64,000 bases of DNA from Mitsuaria chitosanitabida ATCC BAA-476 = NBRC 102408 (lineage in GTDB: Bacteria > Pseudomonadota > Gammaproteobacteria > Burkholderiales > Burkholderiaceae_C), in contig NZ_BCYP01000004.1 of assembly GCF_001598255.1 (NCBI RefSeq), positions 174,322-238,321 on the forward strand, read 5' to 3'. Below, one piece after another: positions 44,464-54,533 of the stretch (positions are counted from its first letter, which is position 1; each line of letters starts with the position of its first letter). The notes beneath the pieces are model-generated. The model saw nothing but the letters and a program-made list of their open reading frames with translations. It was not told the origin of the DNA and searched no databases. Position numbers and translations under genes: made by a program.

Positions 44464-45351
44464 ATGTACGAGAACAAAAAGCTGGGCTTCCTGTTCGTCC
44501 TGCCGTTCGTGCTGGGCGTGCTGCTGTTCAAGCTCTTCCCCTTCGTGATGAGCTTCGCGCTCAGCTTCACGCAGTACGACCTGATCGATCCGCCCCAGTT
44601 CGTGGGCCTGCGCAACTATGAGGAGCTCGCGACCGCGGATCCGCTGTTCCGCAAGTCGCTGGGCGTCACGCTGCTCTTCGCGCTGCTGGCGGTGCCGCTG
44701 CGGGTGGGCTTCGCGCTGTTCATCGCGCATGTCCTCAACTTCAAGCTGCGCGGCATCAACTTCTTCCGCGCCGCGTTCTACATCCCGTCCATCCTGGGCG
44801 GCTCGATCGCGGTGGCGGTGCTGTGGCGCTTCGTCTTCGCGCGCAACGGCCTGGTCAACCTGGTCCTGATGAAGCTCGGCCTCGAGCCCATCGCGTGGCT
44901 GGCCGACGAGCACTACTCGATGTGGACCATCGTGCTGCTGTTCACGTGGCAATTCGGATCGGCGATGGTGATCTTCCTGGCGGCGCTGCAGAACGTGTCG
45001 ATCTCGCTGTACGAGGCGGCCGAGTGCGACGGCGCGAGCCGCTGGCAGCAGTTCTGGAGGATCACGGTGCCGCTGATCACGCCGGTGATCTTCTTCAACG
45101 TGATCATGCAGATGGTGCACGCCTTCCAGGAGTTCAACGGCCCGTACATGATCACCGAGGGCGGCCCGCTGCACTCGACCTATGTGCTGGCGCTCTACAT
45201 CTACGACCAGAGCTTCCGCTTCTTCAACCTGGGCTACGGCGCGGCGCTGTCCTGGGTGCTCTTCGCGCTGGTCGGCGGCCTCGCGGCGCTGTCCTTCTGG
45301 AGCTCCAAGTACTGGGTCTTCTACTCGGGCGAGAAGGAGATCAAACGATGA
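44464..45351 (+). CDS. togM: Oligogalacturonide ABC permease, MalF/UgpA type
   Basis: A 295-residue inner-membrane permease with six helices (MYENKKLGFLFVLPFVLGVLLFKLFPFVMSFALSF at the start). The coupling EAA loop is seen as YEAAECDGASRWQQFWRITVPLITPVIFFN. The start has GGAGACAC upstream. Context, between kduD and three other transporter genes plus ogl, identifies it as the first permease of the Tog-like importer for oligogalacturonides; the family alone would only indicate a carbohydrate. It overlaps the second permease by 4 nt. Confidence 0.87.
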   Translation: MYENKKLGFLFVLPFVLGVLLFKLFPFVMSFALSFTQYDLIDPPQFVGLRNYEELATADPLFRKSLGVTLLFALLAVPLRVGFALFIAHVLNFKLRGINFFRAAFYIPSILGGSIAVAVLWRFVFARNGLVNLVLMKLGLEPIAWLADEHYSMWTIVLLFTWQFGSAMVIFLAALQNVSISLYEAAECDGASRWQQFWRITVPLITPVIFFNVIMQMVHAFQEFNGPYMITEGGPLHSTYVLALYIYDQSFRFFNLGYGAALSWVLFALVGGLAALSFWSSKYWVFYSGEKEIKR

Positions 45352-46271
45352 GCCGATCCCCGATCACCACGAGCGCCTCGAAGCTCCCTCTCCCGCGTGC
45401 GGGAGAGGGCGGGGGTGAGGGTCTTCTGGTCCTCGGCCGCGACCGCGGCCACCGCTGGCCGCGCTACCTGGCGCTGTCGGCGGTGGCCATCGTGATGCTC
45501 TACCCCCTGCTGTGGCTGGTCGGCGCGTCCTTCAAGAGCAATGCCGAGATCTTCAGCTCCGCCGGCTTCTGGCCGGACCGCTTCGACCTCGGCGCCTACG
45601 CCAAGGGATGGAAGACCAGCACCGAGTACACCTTCGCGACCTACTTCCTCAACAGCTTCCTGATCACCATCCCCCGCATCGTCGTGACGGTGATCTCCTG
45701 CGTGCTCGTGGCCTACGCCTTCGCCCGCTTCGAGTTCTGGGGTCGCAAGCTCCTCTTCAGCATCATGATCGCCACGATGATGCTGCCGCTGATCGTGCTG
45801 CGTCTCCCCCAGTACCTCGTCTTCCGCGAGATCGGCTGGCTCGACTCCTACCTCCCGCTGATCGTGCCCTCGGCTTTCGCCACCGACACCTTCTTCGTCT
45901 TCATGCTCGTGCAGTTCCTCCGCGGCATTCCCCGCGACATGGAGGAGGCGGCCCAGATCGACGGCTGCAACGCGCTCCAGCTGCTCTGGCACATCATCGT
46001 CCCGCTGCTCAAGCCGGCCATCATCTCGGTGATCGTCTTCCAGTTCATCTGGACGATGAACGACTTCATGGGCCCGCTGATCTACCTTGCCTCGGTCGAG
46101 AAGTACCCGGTGTCCCTGGCGCTGAAGATGAGCATCGGCGCGACCGAGGAGGTCGAGTGGGCCAACGTGATCGCCATCTCGGTGGTGGCGCTGATCCCGT
46201 CGGTGGCGGTGTTCTTCGCCGCGCAGAAGCACTTCATCGAGGGCGCGACCTCGAGCGGCGTCAAGGGCTGA
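45348..46271 (+). CDS. togN: Oligogalacturonide ABC permease, MalG/UgpE type, with repeat-encoded insert
   Basis: A 307-residue permease with six helices. The EAA loop is seen as MEEAAQIDGCNALQLLWHIIVPLLKPAIISVI. It is unusual because a palindromic repeat (45386-45427) lies inside its N-terminal coding sequence and is translated in frame as residues about 13-27 (KLPLPRAGEGGGEGLL), before the first transmembrane helix (LALSAVAIVMLYPLLWLVGASF). The core of the permease is otherwise complete. Its ATG overlaps the togM stop. ATPase gene follows 30 nt later. Confidence 0.88.
   Translation: MSRSPITTSASKLPLPRAGEGGGEGLLVLGRDRGHRWPRYLALSAVAIVMLYPLLWLVGASFKSNAEIFSSAGFWPDRFDLGAYAKGWKTSTEYTFATYFLNSFLITIPRIVVTVISCVLVAYAFARFEFWGRKLLFSIMIATMMLPLIVLRLPQYLVFREIGWLDSYLPLIVPSAFATDTFFVFMLVQFLRGIPRDMEEAAQIDGCNALQLLWHIIVPLLKPAIISVIVFQFIWTMNDFMGPLIYLASVEKYPVSLALKMSIGATEEVEWANVIAISVVALIPSVAVFFAAQKHFIEGATSSGVKG
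45386..45427 (+). repeat. Palindromic repeat, copy 3, within togN
   Basis: CCCTCTCCCGC-GT-GCGGGAGAGGG followed by CGGGGGTGAGGGTCTTCT, almost identical to the intergenic copies at 37999 and 61323. It is entirely inside the coding sequence of the second permease and keeps the reading frame. Confidence 0.88.
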
Positions 46272-46301
46272 GGCCCTCATGGAACAACACGGAGACAAGA
46301 C

Positions 46302-47545
<1,244 letters not shown>

Positions 47546-47549
<4 letters not shown>

Positions 47550-48892
47550 GCCTGCCGCGACGACAGCTGCTGGGCCTCGCGGCGGGCTCCGCCGCGGTGG
47601 CCGCGACCGCCGGCGTGACGGCGGCCCTGACCGCGCCCGCCTTGCTGCGTGCCGAGGACCGCCACGTCGTGCTGCGCTTCGCGTGGTGGGGCGGCGCGGG
47701 CCGGCACGAGGCGACGCTGAAGGCGCTGGCGCTCTTCGAGCGTCGCCACCCCGGCGTCAAGGTCAAGGCCGAGTACATGGGCTTCAACGGCTACCTGGAG
47801 CGCTTGACGACCCAGATCGCCGGCGGCTCCGAGCCCGACGTGATGCAGATCAACTGGGCCTGGCTGGCGATGTTCAGCAAGCGCGGCAACGGCTTCGCGG
47901 ATCTGCGCCGGCATGCCGATCTGATCGATCTGTCGCAGCTGCAGGCCGACGACATCGCCTACGGCGACGTGGCGGGCAAGCTCAACGCGCTGCCGGTGTC
48001 CTTCAGCGCGCGGGTGATGCTGTGGAACGCGGCGGCCTTCGAGCGTGCCGGACTCGCGCTGCCCGCGACCTGGGACGAGCTCTTCGCCGCGGGGCCCGTG
48101 TTCAAGCGGGTGCTGGGCGATGACGCGTATCCGCTGGATGGTGAGCTCTACGACATGATGCTGCTGTCCCAGGCCTGGGTGCAGCAGCGCCACGGCATGC
48201 CCTACGTCGATCCCGCGCAGCCGCGCGTGGCGATGAGCGAGGCGGCGGCGCTCGATTGGGTGCGCGTCTACAAGCGGCTCGTCACCGATCACGTCGCGAC
48301 GCCGCTGCCCCTGCGCGCGAGCCTGGGCGGGGCGGAGAAGCCCACCGAGCAGCAGCCCGACTGGGTCGTCGGACGCTGGGCGGGGAATTACACCTGGGAC
48401 TCGGTGATCGCGCTGCGTTCGTCGACGCTGGACAAGCAGCAACGTCTCGCGCTCGGGGACTTCCCCACGCTGCCCGGCGCGCTGGACAGCGGCATGTTCG
48501 GGCGGCCGACGGTGATGTACGCGGTCAGCCGGCATGCGGAGAAGAACGGCCGCGCCGAGATGGCCGCGCGCCTCGTCAACTTCCTGCTCACCGACCGCGA
48601 GGCCGCGGCGATCCTGGGCCGCACGCGCGGCTTGCCGTCGGCGCGCGGGCCCTATGAGCAGCTGAAGGCGGCGGGCGCGCTGCCGCCGCTGGAGATCGCC
48701 GCGCACGAGCAGATCCGCGCGCAGCGGGCGTCGGGTCGGCTCAAGCGGCCCGCGCCGCTGTTCGAGCACGCGCGGCTGCACAAGTTCATGCGCGAGGTCT
48801 TCGAGACCGTGGCCTACGGCAAGACCGGCGACGCGGAGGCCGCGCGTCGGCTGGTCGTCGAGGGTCAGGCCTTGCTGCAGCGCATCCGGTAG
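47546..48892 (+). CDS. togB: Extracellular sugar-binding protein of the oligogalacturonide transporter
   Basis: A 448-residue family 1 solute-binding protein. The leader MSLPRRQLLGLAAGSAAVAATAG has a twin-arginine motif (RRQLLG), which suggests Tat export of a folded protein. The mature part has VVLRFAWWGGAGRHEATLKALALFERRHPGVKVKAEYMG and AGGSEPDVMQINWAWLAMF, the usual ligand-site segments. Large cofactor-like binding pockets in this family accept oligosaccharides. It overlaps the ATPase by 4 nt and is 101 nt upstream of oligogalacturonate lyase. Confidence 0.88.
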
Positions 48893-48993
48893 ACGACGGC
48901 GACCCGACGGGCGGCCACCGAGTCGATCGCCCCGTGGCCGCCAACGAGATCGCCGAGACCCGAAGAGAACGATTCAAGGACATCAGACCCATC

Positions 48994-50145
48994 ATGAGAG
49001 CCACCGAACGCCAGCTTCGCTTCGTCACCCGCGAGGACCCCGACACCGGCGCGCGCGTCACGCGCCTGACGCCGACCGACGTGACCTGCCATCGCAACTA
49101 CTTCTATCAGAAGTGCTTCACCAACGATGGCGCGCAGCTGATCTTCGGCGGCGAGTTCGGGCCGGGGTCCAGCTGGAACTACCACCTGCTCGACCTGAAG
49201 TCGCAGGTCGCGACGCAGCTCACCGACCAGGCCGGCGAGAACACCTTCGGCGGCTTCCTCAGCCCCGACGACAGGCACCTGTACTTCGTCCGTGCCGAGC
49301 GGCGGCTGATCCGTCTGTCCTTGAGCGACCTGAGCGAGGAGGTCGTCTACACCGTGCCCGAGGGCTGGGTCGGCTACGGCACCTGGGTGGCCAACACCGC
49401 CTGCACGAAGATGGTCGGCATCGAGATCGCGGCCGCCGACTGGTTCCCGCTCAGCGACTGGCAGAAATTCCATCAGATGTTCCATGCCAAGCCGCGCTGC
49501 CGCTTGATCCGCATCGACCTGGCGACCGGCGCGCGCGAGGTGATCCTCGAGCAGCAGGGCTGGCTCGGTCATCCGCAGTACCGGCCCGGCGACGACCACA
49601 CGGTGGCGTACTGCCACGAAGGTCCGCATGACCTGGTCGACGCGCGCATGTGGTTCGTCGACGAGGACGGCCGCAATGTCCGCTGCGGCCGCCAGCACGA
49701 GGTCGGCGAGAGCTGCACCCACGAGTTCTGGGTGCCGGACGGCTCCGCGATGATCTACGTGTCCTACCTGAAGGGGCAGCGGGACCGGTGGATCTGCGCG
49801 CTGGATCCGGTGACGCTCCAATCGAGACGCCTGACCAAGATGCCGCCGTGCTCGCACCTGATGAGCAACCACGACGGATCGCTGCTGATCGGCGACGGCT
49901 GCGACTCGCCAGCCGACGTGGCCGACACCGGCAGCCATCAGATCGCCACCGATCCCTACCTGCATCTCTTCGATCTGCGGGCCGGCACCGAGCGCCGAGT
50001 CGCGCGGCACGACAGCTCCTGGCGCGTCTACAAGGGCAACCGGCAGGTCACGCATCCGCATCCGTCCTTCACGCCGGACGAGAAGCAGGTGCTGTTCAGC
50101 GCGGACGCCGAGGGCGAGCCGGCGTTGTATCTGGCGGACCTGTGA
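48994..50145 (+). CDS. ogl: Oligogalacturonate lyase (PL22)
   Basis: Cytoplasmic enzyme that splits short oligogalacturonides, including digalacturonate, into unsaturated monomers for KdgF/KduI. The 383-residue product (ATG 48994) matches the about 388 residues of Erwinia Ogl; a GTG 60 nt upstream would add 20 residues. It is a seven-bladed propeller without a signal peptide. Recognisable segments: DPDTGARVTRLTPTDVTCHRNYFYQKCFTNDG, GENTFGGFLSPDD, YCHEGPHDLVDARMWFVDEDG, HEFWVPDGSAMIYVSYLKG and the end HPHPSFTPDEKQVLFSAD. Conserved His residues for manganese are present. It ends 2 nt before the fusion gene. Confidence 0.92.
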   Translation: MRATERQLRFVTREDPDTGARVTRLTPTDVTCHRNYFYQKCFTNDGAQLIFGGEFGPGSSWNYHLLDLKSQVATQLTDQAGENTFGGFLSPDDRHLYFVRAERRLIRLSLSDLSEEVVYTVPEGWVGYGTWVANTACTKMVGIEIAAADWFPLSDWQKFHQMFHAKPRCRLIRIDLATGAREVILEQQGWLGHPQYRPGDDHTVAYCHEGPHDLVDARMWFVDEDGRNVRCGRQHEVGESCTHEFWVPDGSAMIYVSYLKGQRDRWICALDPVTLQSRRLTKMPPCSHLMSNHDGSLLIGDGCDSPADVADTGSHQIATDPYLHLFDLRAGTERRVARHDSSWRVYKGNRQVTHPHPSFTPDEKQVLFSADAEGEPALYLADL

Positions 50146-50147
50146 GG

Positions 50148-52571
50148 ATGACGCCTGTCGTGATCAAGGGCTGGGGCCTCGCGGCCCTGGCGGGGGCGAG
50201 TCTGCTGAGCGCGGCGTTGTCCACGGCATCCGCGCAAGGCACGCCTGCCGGGTCGGCGGCGAGCGGGCCCGTGTCCCAGGCCGCACAGGCGCAGCGTCCG
50301 CAGCTGAGCGACGCGCAGGCCGCCTCGGCCACCCTCGCGTCGCAGTTCGGCGACTGGGCGCCGGCACCGCTGGATCCGTCGCGCTGGACGCCGACCTTCG
50401 TCGTCGCGGCCGACGGCAGCGGCACGCACCGCTCCGTGCAGGCGGCGCTGGATGCCTTGCCGCCGCGAGCACCAGGCGCATCGGGCGCCGCCCGCAGCTA
50501 CATCCTCGTCAAGCCGGGTACCTATCGCGGCCCGCTGTGCGTGCGGGGCAAGGCGCCGTTCGCGCTCTACGGGACGGGTGACCCCTCGGCGGTCGTGCTG
50601 GTCGACGGCCGCTACAACGCGCTGCCCAAGGCGCGCGACGCCGCGGCCCAGCCTTGCATCCCCGCGCTGGGCAGCGAGATCGCCGGCACGGCCGGCAGTG
50701 CCAGCGTCGCGATCCACAGCGACGACGTGCAGCTCGCGCGGCTGACCATCGCGAACGACGCGATGGACGGCGTGCGCGGCGGCGTCGGCTATCCGCCCGG
50801 CGTGTCGGAGAGCGGCGGCGCGCAGGCCGTGGCGCTGATGACGGCGGGCGACCGGATCCAGCTCGAGGAGGTGCGACTGCTCGGCCATCAGGACACCTTC
50901 TATGCCGAGGCCCGCGCCGGCGCGCGCAGCCGCGTGCTGGTGCGGCGCTCGGAGATTCGAGGCGATGTGGACTTCATCTTCGGCGCGGCCTCGCTGGTCA
51001 TCGACGACAGCCTGATCGTGAGCCGCGCCGGCCGTCGCAAGGCCGGACACGGCGGACACGTGCTCGCGCCGAGCACGCCGGCCGCGCGCTCGGAGGGGAT
51101 GCTGGTCATCAACAGCCGGCTGCTCGCGGAGCCGGGCGTCGCCCCGGCGAGCATCAGCCTGGGCCGCGCCTGGGACCATGGCGTCAAACCCGGCGAATGG
51201 CGCCACGCGCCCGACGCGCCCAATGGCCGCGCGGTGATTCGCGACAGCCTGCTCGGGCCGCATCTGACGGCGTGGTCGATGTCGACCTCGCGTCGGCCCT
51301 TCAGCGCGAGCCGCGACGCGGCGAATCGCATGGCCGAGTACCGCAACGTCGCGTTGCCCGCCGCGGCGCTCGAGGCGATCGGCGAGGGCGACGGCTGGGG
51401 CGCGATGAACGGTGGAACCGTCGGCGGATCGGGTGCCGCGCTCGACGCGATCCGCTTCATCCGCACGCGCGCCGAACTCGACGCCGCGATCGCGCTCGGC
51501 GACACGCCCAAGATCCTCGCGGTCGCCGCGCGCATCGACCTCGCCGCCGATGCGGCCGGCAAGCGCCTTGGCATCGAGGACTTCCGCGATCCGGCCTTCG
51601 ACCTCGATGCCTTCGCCCGCCAGTACGACCCGGCGACCTGGGGCCGCAAGCCGCCGGACGGTCCGCTGGAGGAGGCGCGCAAGCGCTCGGCGAAACGGCT
51701 GGCGGCGCAGGTCGTGGTGAAAGTGCCCTCGCGCACGACGATCGTCGGCGTGACGCCGGATGCGGGCTTCGAGGGCGGCTCCCTGATGCTGGAGAAGGTC
51801 TCGCAGGTGATCCTGCGCGGGCTGCGCTTCTCCGACGCCTACGACTTCTTTCCCGCCTGGGATCCCGACGACAACGGCCATGGGGAATGGAACTCCGAGT
51901 ACGACACCGTCTCGCTGCGCGACGCGACCCATGTGTGGGTGGACCACTGCGACTTCGACGACGGCGCGCGGCCCGATCCGGCCGAGCCGATCGTGCTGGG
52001 GCAGCGCCTGCAGCGCCACGACGGGCTGCTGGACATCACCCGGCGATCGGACTTCGTGACCGTGTCCTGGAACGTCTTCCGCCGCCACGACAAGACCATG
52101 CTGATCGGTGGTGGCGACGGCCATCGCGACGACCGCGGTCACCTGCGCGTGACGCTGCATCACAACCTGTGGGAGCAGCTCAAGGAGCGTACGCCGCGCG
52201 TGCGCTACGGCCAGGTCCACGTCTTCAACAACCTTTACCTGGCGACATCGGGCGGGGACTATCCCTATGGCTACTCGCTCGGGGTCGGCATCGAATCGCG
52301 CTTGCTCAGCGAGGCCAACGTCTGGGAGGCCGCGCCGGGCCTGGCGGCCTCGCGGGTGGCGAGGCTGCTCAAGGGCGATCGCGTCGAGGATCGGGGCTCG
52401 TGGTTCAACGGCGCGCCGCTCGATCTCGCGGGCGCGCTGCGGGCCGCGAACCCGGACCGGACCGTCGAATCGTCGGTCGGCTGGACGCCGCCGTACGGCG
52501 CCGTCGTCGACCGCGCGAACGAGGTCCCGGCCCGGGTTCGGGCGGGCGCGGGCGCGGGTCGGCTGTGGTGA
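50148..52571 (+). CDS. Pectinesterase (CE8) - pectate lyase (PL1) fusion enzyme
   Basis: An 807-residue secreted protein with two pectinolytic domains. The signal peptide is followed by a pectinesterase (about residues 80-400) with all catalytic blocks: Gln226 in AQAVALM, Asp249 in GHQDTF, Asp275 in GDVDFIFG and Arg340 in LGRAW. The C-terminal domain (about 440-790) is a family 1 pectate lyase: WVDHCDF (597-603), VSWNVFRRHDKTMLIGGG, and VTLHHNLWEQLKERTPRVRYG (668-688) with the RxPRxR active-site arginines. It would demethylate homogalacturonan and then cleave it by beta-elimination. ATG follows GAGG directly, 2 nt after ogl, so translation is likely coupled. Confidence 0.93.
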   Translation: MTPVVIKGWGLAALAGASLLSAALSTASAQGTPAGSAASGPVSQAAQAQRPQLSDAQAASATLASQFGDWAPAPLDPSRWTPTFVVAADGSGTHRSVQAALDALPPRAPGASGAARSYILVKPGTYRGPLCVRGKAPFALYGTGDPSAVVLVDGRYNALPKARDAAAQPCIPALGSEIAGTAGSASVAIHSDDVQLARLTIANDAMDGVRGGVGYPPGVSESGGAQAVALMTAGDRIQLEEVRLLGHQDTFYAEARAGARSRVLVRRSEIRGDVDFIFGAASLVIDDSLIVSRAGRRKAGHGGHVLAPSTPAARSEGMLVINSRLLAEPGVAPASISLGRAWDHGVKPGEWRHAPDAPNGRAVIRDSLLGPHLTAWSMSTSRRPFSASRDAANRMAEYRNVALPAAALEAIGEGDGWGAMNGGTVGGSGAALDAIRFIRTRAELDAAIALGDTPKILAVAARIDLAADAAGKRLGIEDFRDPAFDLDAFARQYDPATWGRKPPDGPLEEARKRSAKRLAAQVVVKVPSRTTIVGVTPDAGFEGGSLMLEKVSQVILRGLRFSDAYDFFPAWDPDDNGHGEWNSEYDTVSLRDATHVWVDHCDFDDGARPDPAEPIVLGQRLQRHDGLLDITRRSDFVTVSWNVFRRHDKTMLIGGGDGHRDDRGHLRVTLHHNLWEQLKERTPRVRYGQVHVFNNLYLATSGGDYPYGYSLGVGIESRLLSEANVWEAAPGLAASRVARLLKGDRVEDRGSWFNGAPLDLAGALRAANPDRTVESSVGWTPPYGAVVDRANEVPARVRAGAGAGRLW

Positions 52572-52601
52572 AATCCCTTCTTCTCTTGGAACACGTTGCG
52601 C

Positions 52602-53411
52602 ATGGATGACGATCTGAACGATGGCAAGTCGCAGCCCGAATCGGTGGCCGCGGTGCTCAAGGTGTTTGCCATCCTGCAGGCCCTGTCGGAACGCAGCGAC
52701 ACCGGCATCTCCGAGCTGTCCGTCCGGCTGGCCATGCCCAAGGCGACGGTCTACCGCTTCCTGCAGACGATGAAGACGCTGGGCTACGTCCGGCAGGAGA
52801 CCGACAGCGAGCGCTACGGCCTGGCGATGAAGACCTTCGAGCTCGGCGCGAAGGCGATGCAGTACCCGGACCTGATCGACCTGTCCAAGCACCACATGCA
52901 GCTGCTGGCCGACACCACCGGCGAGACGGTGCATCTGGGCACGCTGATCGACAGCGAGATCATCTACGTCCACAAGGTGGACTCGCGGCACATGCTGGGC
53001 ATGTATTCGCGCGTCGGCCGCCGCGCGCCGCTGCACTGCACGGCCATCGGCAAGGTGCTGATGGCCTGGGAGCATCCCGACCGCCGCGATCGCATCCTGG
53101 GCGCCGCCGAGTTCCAGCGCTTCCGCGAGAAGACCATCACCGATGCCGACGCCTTCCGCGCCGAGCTCGAGCGCGTGCGCGCGCAGGGCTTCGGCGAGGA
53201 CCGCGAGGAATTCGACGATCACATCCGCTGCCTGGGCGTGCCCATCTTCGACCGGCTGGGACAGCCGATCGCGGGACTGAGCGTCAGCTTCCCGACCTTC
53301 CGCTACGACGACGCCAAGGCGCCCGAGGTCGTGGCCATGCTGCAGGCGGCCAGCCGGGACATCTCGACGCGGCTGGGTTGCAGCCGCTTCCCGCTGGACG
53401 AGAAGGCGTGA
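52602..53411 (+). CDS. kdgR: IclR-family regulator, KdgR-like
   Basis: A 269-residue IclR-type transcription factor. The N-terminal winged helix (about residues 14-75: SVAAVLKVFAILQALSERSDTGISELSVRLAMPKATVYRFLQTMKTLGYV) is followed by the effector domain (LDIDLSKHHMQLLADTTGETVHLG-like segment, DSRHMLGMYSRVGRRAPLHCTAIGKVLMAW, GLSVSFPTFR). The core DNA-binding segment and the LHCTAIGK motif match KdgR, the repressor of pectinolysis genes that responds to KDG. It closes the kduI operon, 30 nt after the fusion gene, and KdgR-like boxes stand before kdgK and between kdgF and kduI. Confidence 0.88.
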   Translation: MDDDLNDGKSQPESVAAVLKVFAILQALSERSDTGISELSVRLAMPKATVYRFLQTMKTLGYVRQETDSERYGLAMKTFELGAKAMQYPDLIDLSKHHMQLLADTTGETVHLGTLIDSEIIYVHKVDSRHMLGMYSRVGRRAPLHCTAIGKVLMAWEHPDRRDRILGAAEFQRFREKTITDADAFRAELERVRAQGFGEDREEFDDHIRCLGVPIFDRLGQPIAGLSVSFPTFRYDDAKAPEVVAMLQAASRDISTRLGCSRFPLDEKA

Positions 53412-53633
53412 TCGGCGGATCCGCCTGACGGGTGGATCGGCTGACCGACGGATCGGCTGACCGGCCGATGAAACCGCCGCGTCACGTCAGCATCACGACG
53501 CTGTGATGACCGTGTGTGGGTGACAACGCCGGACGATGCGCCGGGGCAGGGACAATCCCGAGTTCCTCGCGAGTGCGACGCCGCCCCTCGGCGGTCCGCG
53601 CGTGTGAGAATGTTGTCGTACAACTGAGCCTCG
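53412..53633. promoter_or_regulatory. Intergenic region kdgR to gntR with repeats and GntR operator
   Basis: The 222-nt gap shows no gene. It contains the perfect palindrome GGCGGATCCGCC (53414-53425), a 14-bp direct repeat GGATCGGCTGACCG (53434-53447 and 53450-53463), an inverted repeat CATCAC/GTGATG (53491-53508), and GTTGTCGTACAAC at 53612-53624. The last fits the TNGTNNNACNA operator of FadR-type GntR proteins and ends 9 nt before the next gene, so autoregulation is likely. The palindrome right after kdgR may serve as a transcript end but lacks a T-tract. Confidence 0.55.
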
Positions 53634-54380
53634 ATGAACGCCTCTCTGACCCGTGCCCGCCCGAAGACCCTGGCCCTTGGACTTGTCCAGGCGCTGGAGG
53701 ACCGCATCCGCGTGGGGACGCTGGCGGTGGGCGACAAGCTGCCGACCGAGGCGGCGATCATGGCCGAGTTCGAGGTCAGCCGGACGGTGGTGCGGGAAGC
53801 GATTTCCAAGCTGCAGGCGGCGGGCCTCGTGGAGACGCGCCACGGCATCGGCACCTTCGTGCTGGGGCTGGGGGAGGGCGGGCCCTTCCGCATCGGCGCG
53901 GAGCAGATGGCGACGCTGAACGACGTGGTCGCGGTGCTGGAGCTGCGCATCGGTCTGGAGACCGAAGCCGCCGCGCTGGCCGCGCAGCGTCGCAGCGACG
54001 AGCAGCTCGCCGCGATGCGCGAGGCGGTGGCCGCCTTCGCCGCGGCGGCCGAGGCGGGCCGCGACGCGGTGACGGCGGATTTCCAACTGCACCTCGAGAT
54101 CGCCCGTGCCACGGGCAATCCGCACTTCGAGCGCCTGATGGGGACGCTGGGCGCGCCGAGCATTCCGCGCGCGCGACTGGCGAGCCTGCGGGCCGTCGGT
54201 GACGAGGACGCGGCGGCCCAGCGCGACTACCTGCTGCGCGTGAACGCCGAGCACGAGAGCATCGTCGACGCCATCGGCGCCCGCGACGCCGAGGCCGCGC
54301 GCGCCGCGATGCGGACCCACCTGGCCAACAGCCGCGAACGGCGCCGCCGCGCGGCGCAGGCCTTGCAGGAAGCGCGCTGA
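53634..54380 (+). CDS. GntR-family FadR-type regulator of the glucarate cassette
   Basis: A 248-residue regulator. The winged helix (residues about 12-75: LGLVQALEDRIRVGTLAVGDKLPTEAAIMAEFEVSRTVVREAISKLQAAGLVETRHGIGTFVLG) precedes an FCD domain (VAVLELRIGLETEAAALAAQRRSDEQL, FQLHLEIARATGNPHFERLM, NAEHESIVDAIGARDAEAARAAMRTHLANSRERR) with the Asp and three His of a metal/effector site. It stands directly upstream of the glucarate genes, with a TNGTNNNACNA-like operator before itself and another before the first receptor gene. A repressor responding to a sugar-acid intermediate is inferred. Confidence 0.9.
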   Translation: MNASLTRARPKTLALGLVQALEDRIRVGTLAVGDKLPTEAAIMAEFEVSRTVVREAISKLQAAGLVETRHGIGTFVLGLGEGGPFRIGAEQMATLNDVVAVLELRIGLETEAAALAAQRRSDEQLAAMREAVAAFAAAAEAGRDAVTADFQLHLEIARATGNPHFERLMGTLGAPSIPRARLASLRAVGDEDAAAQRDYLLRVNAEHESIVDAIGARDAEAARAAMRTHLANSRERRRRAAQALQEAR

Positions 54381-54425
54381 GCGTCTTCGCGTTTCCCCCA
54401 ATCCTTTAGGTCCTCCCTCCGCCTT

Positions 54426-54455
54426 GTCAGGCTTTCAACCTGACTTGTATGATGA
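54426..54455 (+). promoter_or_regulatory. Operator region of the glucarate operon
   Basis: GTCAGG-CTTTCAA-CCTGAC is a perfect inverted repeat at 54426-54444, followed immediately by TTGTATGATGA (54445-54455), a near match to the TNGTNNNACNA pattern seen before the regulator. It is about 80-110 nt upstream of the first receptor gene. No other feature is visible in the gap 54381-54533. Confidence 0.5.
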
Positions 54456-54533
54456 CTGACAACAAGGCTGCCAGCGACGGGCGTGATCCCGGCGACAGAG
54501 CGGCCCCCTCGGTTTCATTCCGGAGACAAGACC

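Noticed and set aside
50028..53222. 1064-codon minus-strand ORF opposite the esterase-lyase fusion and kdgR
   Set aside because: Shadow frame; both plus-strand genes have full catalytic or DNA-binding motifs.
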